Assembly (NCBI GenBank): GCA_019648995.1
Contig: BLXT01002328.1
Location: forward strand, 871,718 to 900,653
Direction of reading: 5' to 3'
Length of the DNA: 28,936 nucleotides
DNA from: Plakobranchus ocellatus
Lineage: Eukaryota > Mollusca > Gastropoda > Plakobranchidae
This document shows positions 27,897 to 28,936 of this stretch, in pieces; positions within the stretch are counted from its first letter, which is position 1, and every line of letters begins with the position of its first letter. Under the pieces are notes generated by a model. The model ran no database searches. It was not told the origin of the DNA and saw only the letters and a program-made list of their open reading frames with translations. The position numbers and the translations under genes are program-made.

Positions 27897-28242
27897 GAAA
27901 CGTTAAAGCATAAAATCACTCTTTTGTGTTGTTATGTTAGGAATCGAAGTAACAGATTGTGTCGTCGTATTATTTCCAGAAAAAGTGAGTAACTTCCCCT
28001 CATCGATTTCCAAGACCTATGCGCATAGAGTAGACCTGCCCACAGCCTCTTTCACTCTATTTCTAGCAGTGAAGGGGTACCCGTATAAACTAGAGCATAA
28101 AGTCTCTTTATTACCTTTGGTTTCATTGCGAATCACGATTTTTGGTTTGTCAGATTGATCTACATCTATGAAAGTAAAAGGAATACTACAAGTGATACTA
28201 ACAGGCAAAATATTGAAAAACATTATTAGTAGTACCGATAGT

Positions 28243-28243
28243 G

Positions 28244-28298
<55 letters not shown>

Positions 28299-28315
28299 CA
28301 GCAGCAGCAGCAGCC

Positions 28316-28390
<75 letters not shown>

Positions 28391-28392
28391 CG

Positions 28393-28450
<58 letters not shown>

Positions 28451-28453
28451 NNN

Positions 28454-28484
<31 letters not shown>

Positions 28485-28498
28485 ATTGTTGTTGTTGT
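28243..28498. repeat. Compound trinucleotide microsatellite with a 3-base gap
   Basis: The order is GTA units to about 28296, a short GCA block (about 28297-28315), GTA units again to 28389, ATT units from 28393 to 28450, NNN at 28451-28453, then TTG units to about 28498. The long Ser, Val and Leu frames through it are artefacts of the repeat. The N bases mark an unresolved junction, so true length is unknown. Confidence 0.95.
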
Positions 28499-28936
28499 AT
28501 TCACTGTAAGGGAGTAGACGACATGATTAAGACGTAATTACACCATAGGTCAAATTTATGGGAGCAACCTGCTCAGTAGAGGCAATCTTTTGTAATCTTT
28601 TGGGCCAAACTTTATTTTATTTTACACATATTATAATGATTAACATTTATTTCCACATTTCTTGTTTGAGTCCATTTCGGACTTAATATAACATAGCTCA
28701 AGGACAAATTTCTTGCAAGTAATTAAAATTTCTTTAGTCCACGATTAGACTATTCTTAATCTGGTTCTGCTTTCAGTCTACTGCTTTCAGTCTACTCCCA
28801 GTCTGCTCTGTCCACTTCCTAATTGTTCCCCGATTACCAGTTGTTTATACTCCAATAGTGAAATAATCATGCGCAATCTTGAGGGACACCCTGGAATTAA
28901 AATAGGAGGGAGCAACATCAATAATCTGAGATATGC
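28499..28936. other. Right edge, no gene recognised
   Basis: No conserved coding segment is visible. A small tandem duplication, CTTTCAGTCTACTG next to CTTTCAGTCTACTC, lies near 28769-28798. Confidence 0.4.

Noticed and set aside
28168-28537. Long Ser-, Val-, Leu- and Cys-rich open frames
   Set aside because: They are direct translations of the trinucleotide microsatellite and run through an assembly gap.
1-28936. tRNA, rRNA, CRISPR array or operon
   Set aside because: No cloverleaf with conserved T-loop words, no rRNA-like block, no regularly spaced direct repeats and no tightly packed coding frames were seen on either strand.

Overview
The window looks like nuclear DNA of a marine or freshwater invertebrate, most likely a mollusc and perhaps a gastropod. 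It is AT-rich, gene-poor and intron-rich. It is full of decayed transposons and microsatellites and has clusters of TCTAGA/AGATCT and TAGGCCTAC words. The organism call is an inference from general texture and from the protein similarity of one gene; no species marker is present.

The one clear gene lies on the minus strand. Nine coding exons between 22299 and 5698 join in frame through GT-AG introns into 1161 bases, a 386-residue protein. The order of segments and several signature stretches match SLC35B3 (PAPST2), the Golgi transporter that brings the sulfate donor PAPS into the lumen for sulfation of glycans and proteins. The exon carrying residues 214-245 was found by looking for the segment missing between exons 4 and 6. 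The start codon lies just downstream of a likely splice acceptor, so at least one 5' UTR exon probably lies at higher coordinates, and no promoter could be placed.

Much of the rest is mobile-element wreckage, a good deal of it inside the introns. Intron 1 (15821-22047) holds pieces of a Ty3/gypsy-type LTR retrotransposon on the plus strand: gag with a damaged zinc knuckle, a possible LTR, and an integrase whose catalytic Glu is now Lys. Intron 4 (9817-14140) holds a Penelope-like relic on the minus strand, an 852-bp Tigger/pogo-like element with 26-bp terminal inverted repeats, a 35-bp near-perfect AT hairpin and a perfect 13-bp hairpin. Introns 2 and 8 each hold one copy of an otherwise unrecognised 670-680 bp repeat. 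Outside the gene there is a transposase-like relic (3323-4330), a non-LTR reverse transcriptase fragment (about 23053-23343), a possible TTAA-bounded piggyBac-like element (25815-26933) and a compound trinucleotide tract (28243-28498).

No rRNA, tRNA, CRISPR array or bacterial-type operon was seen. No convincing new biological system was found. The items most worth follow-up are the intronic hairpins, the paired 670-bp repeat and the Penelope-like relic beside exon 5.
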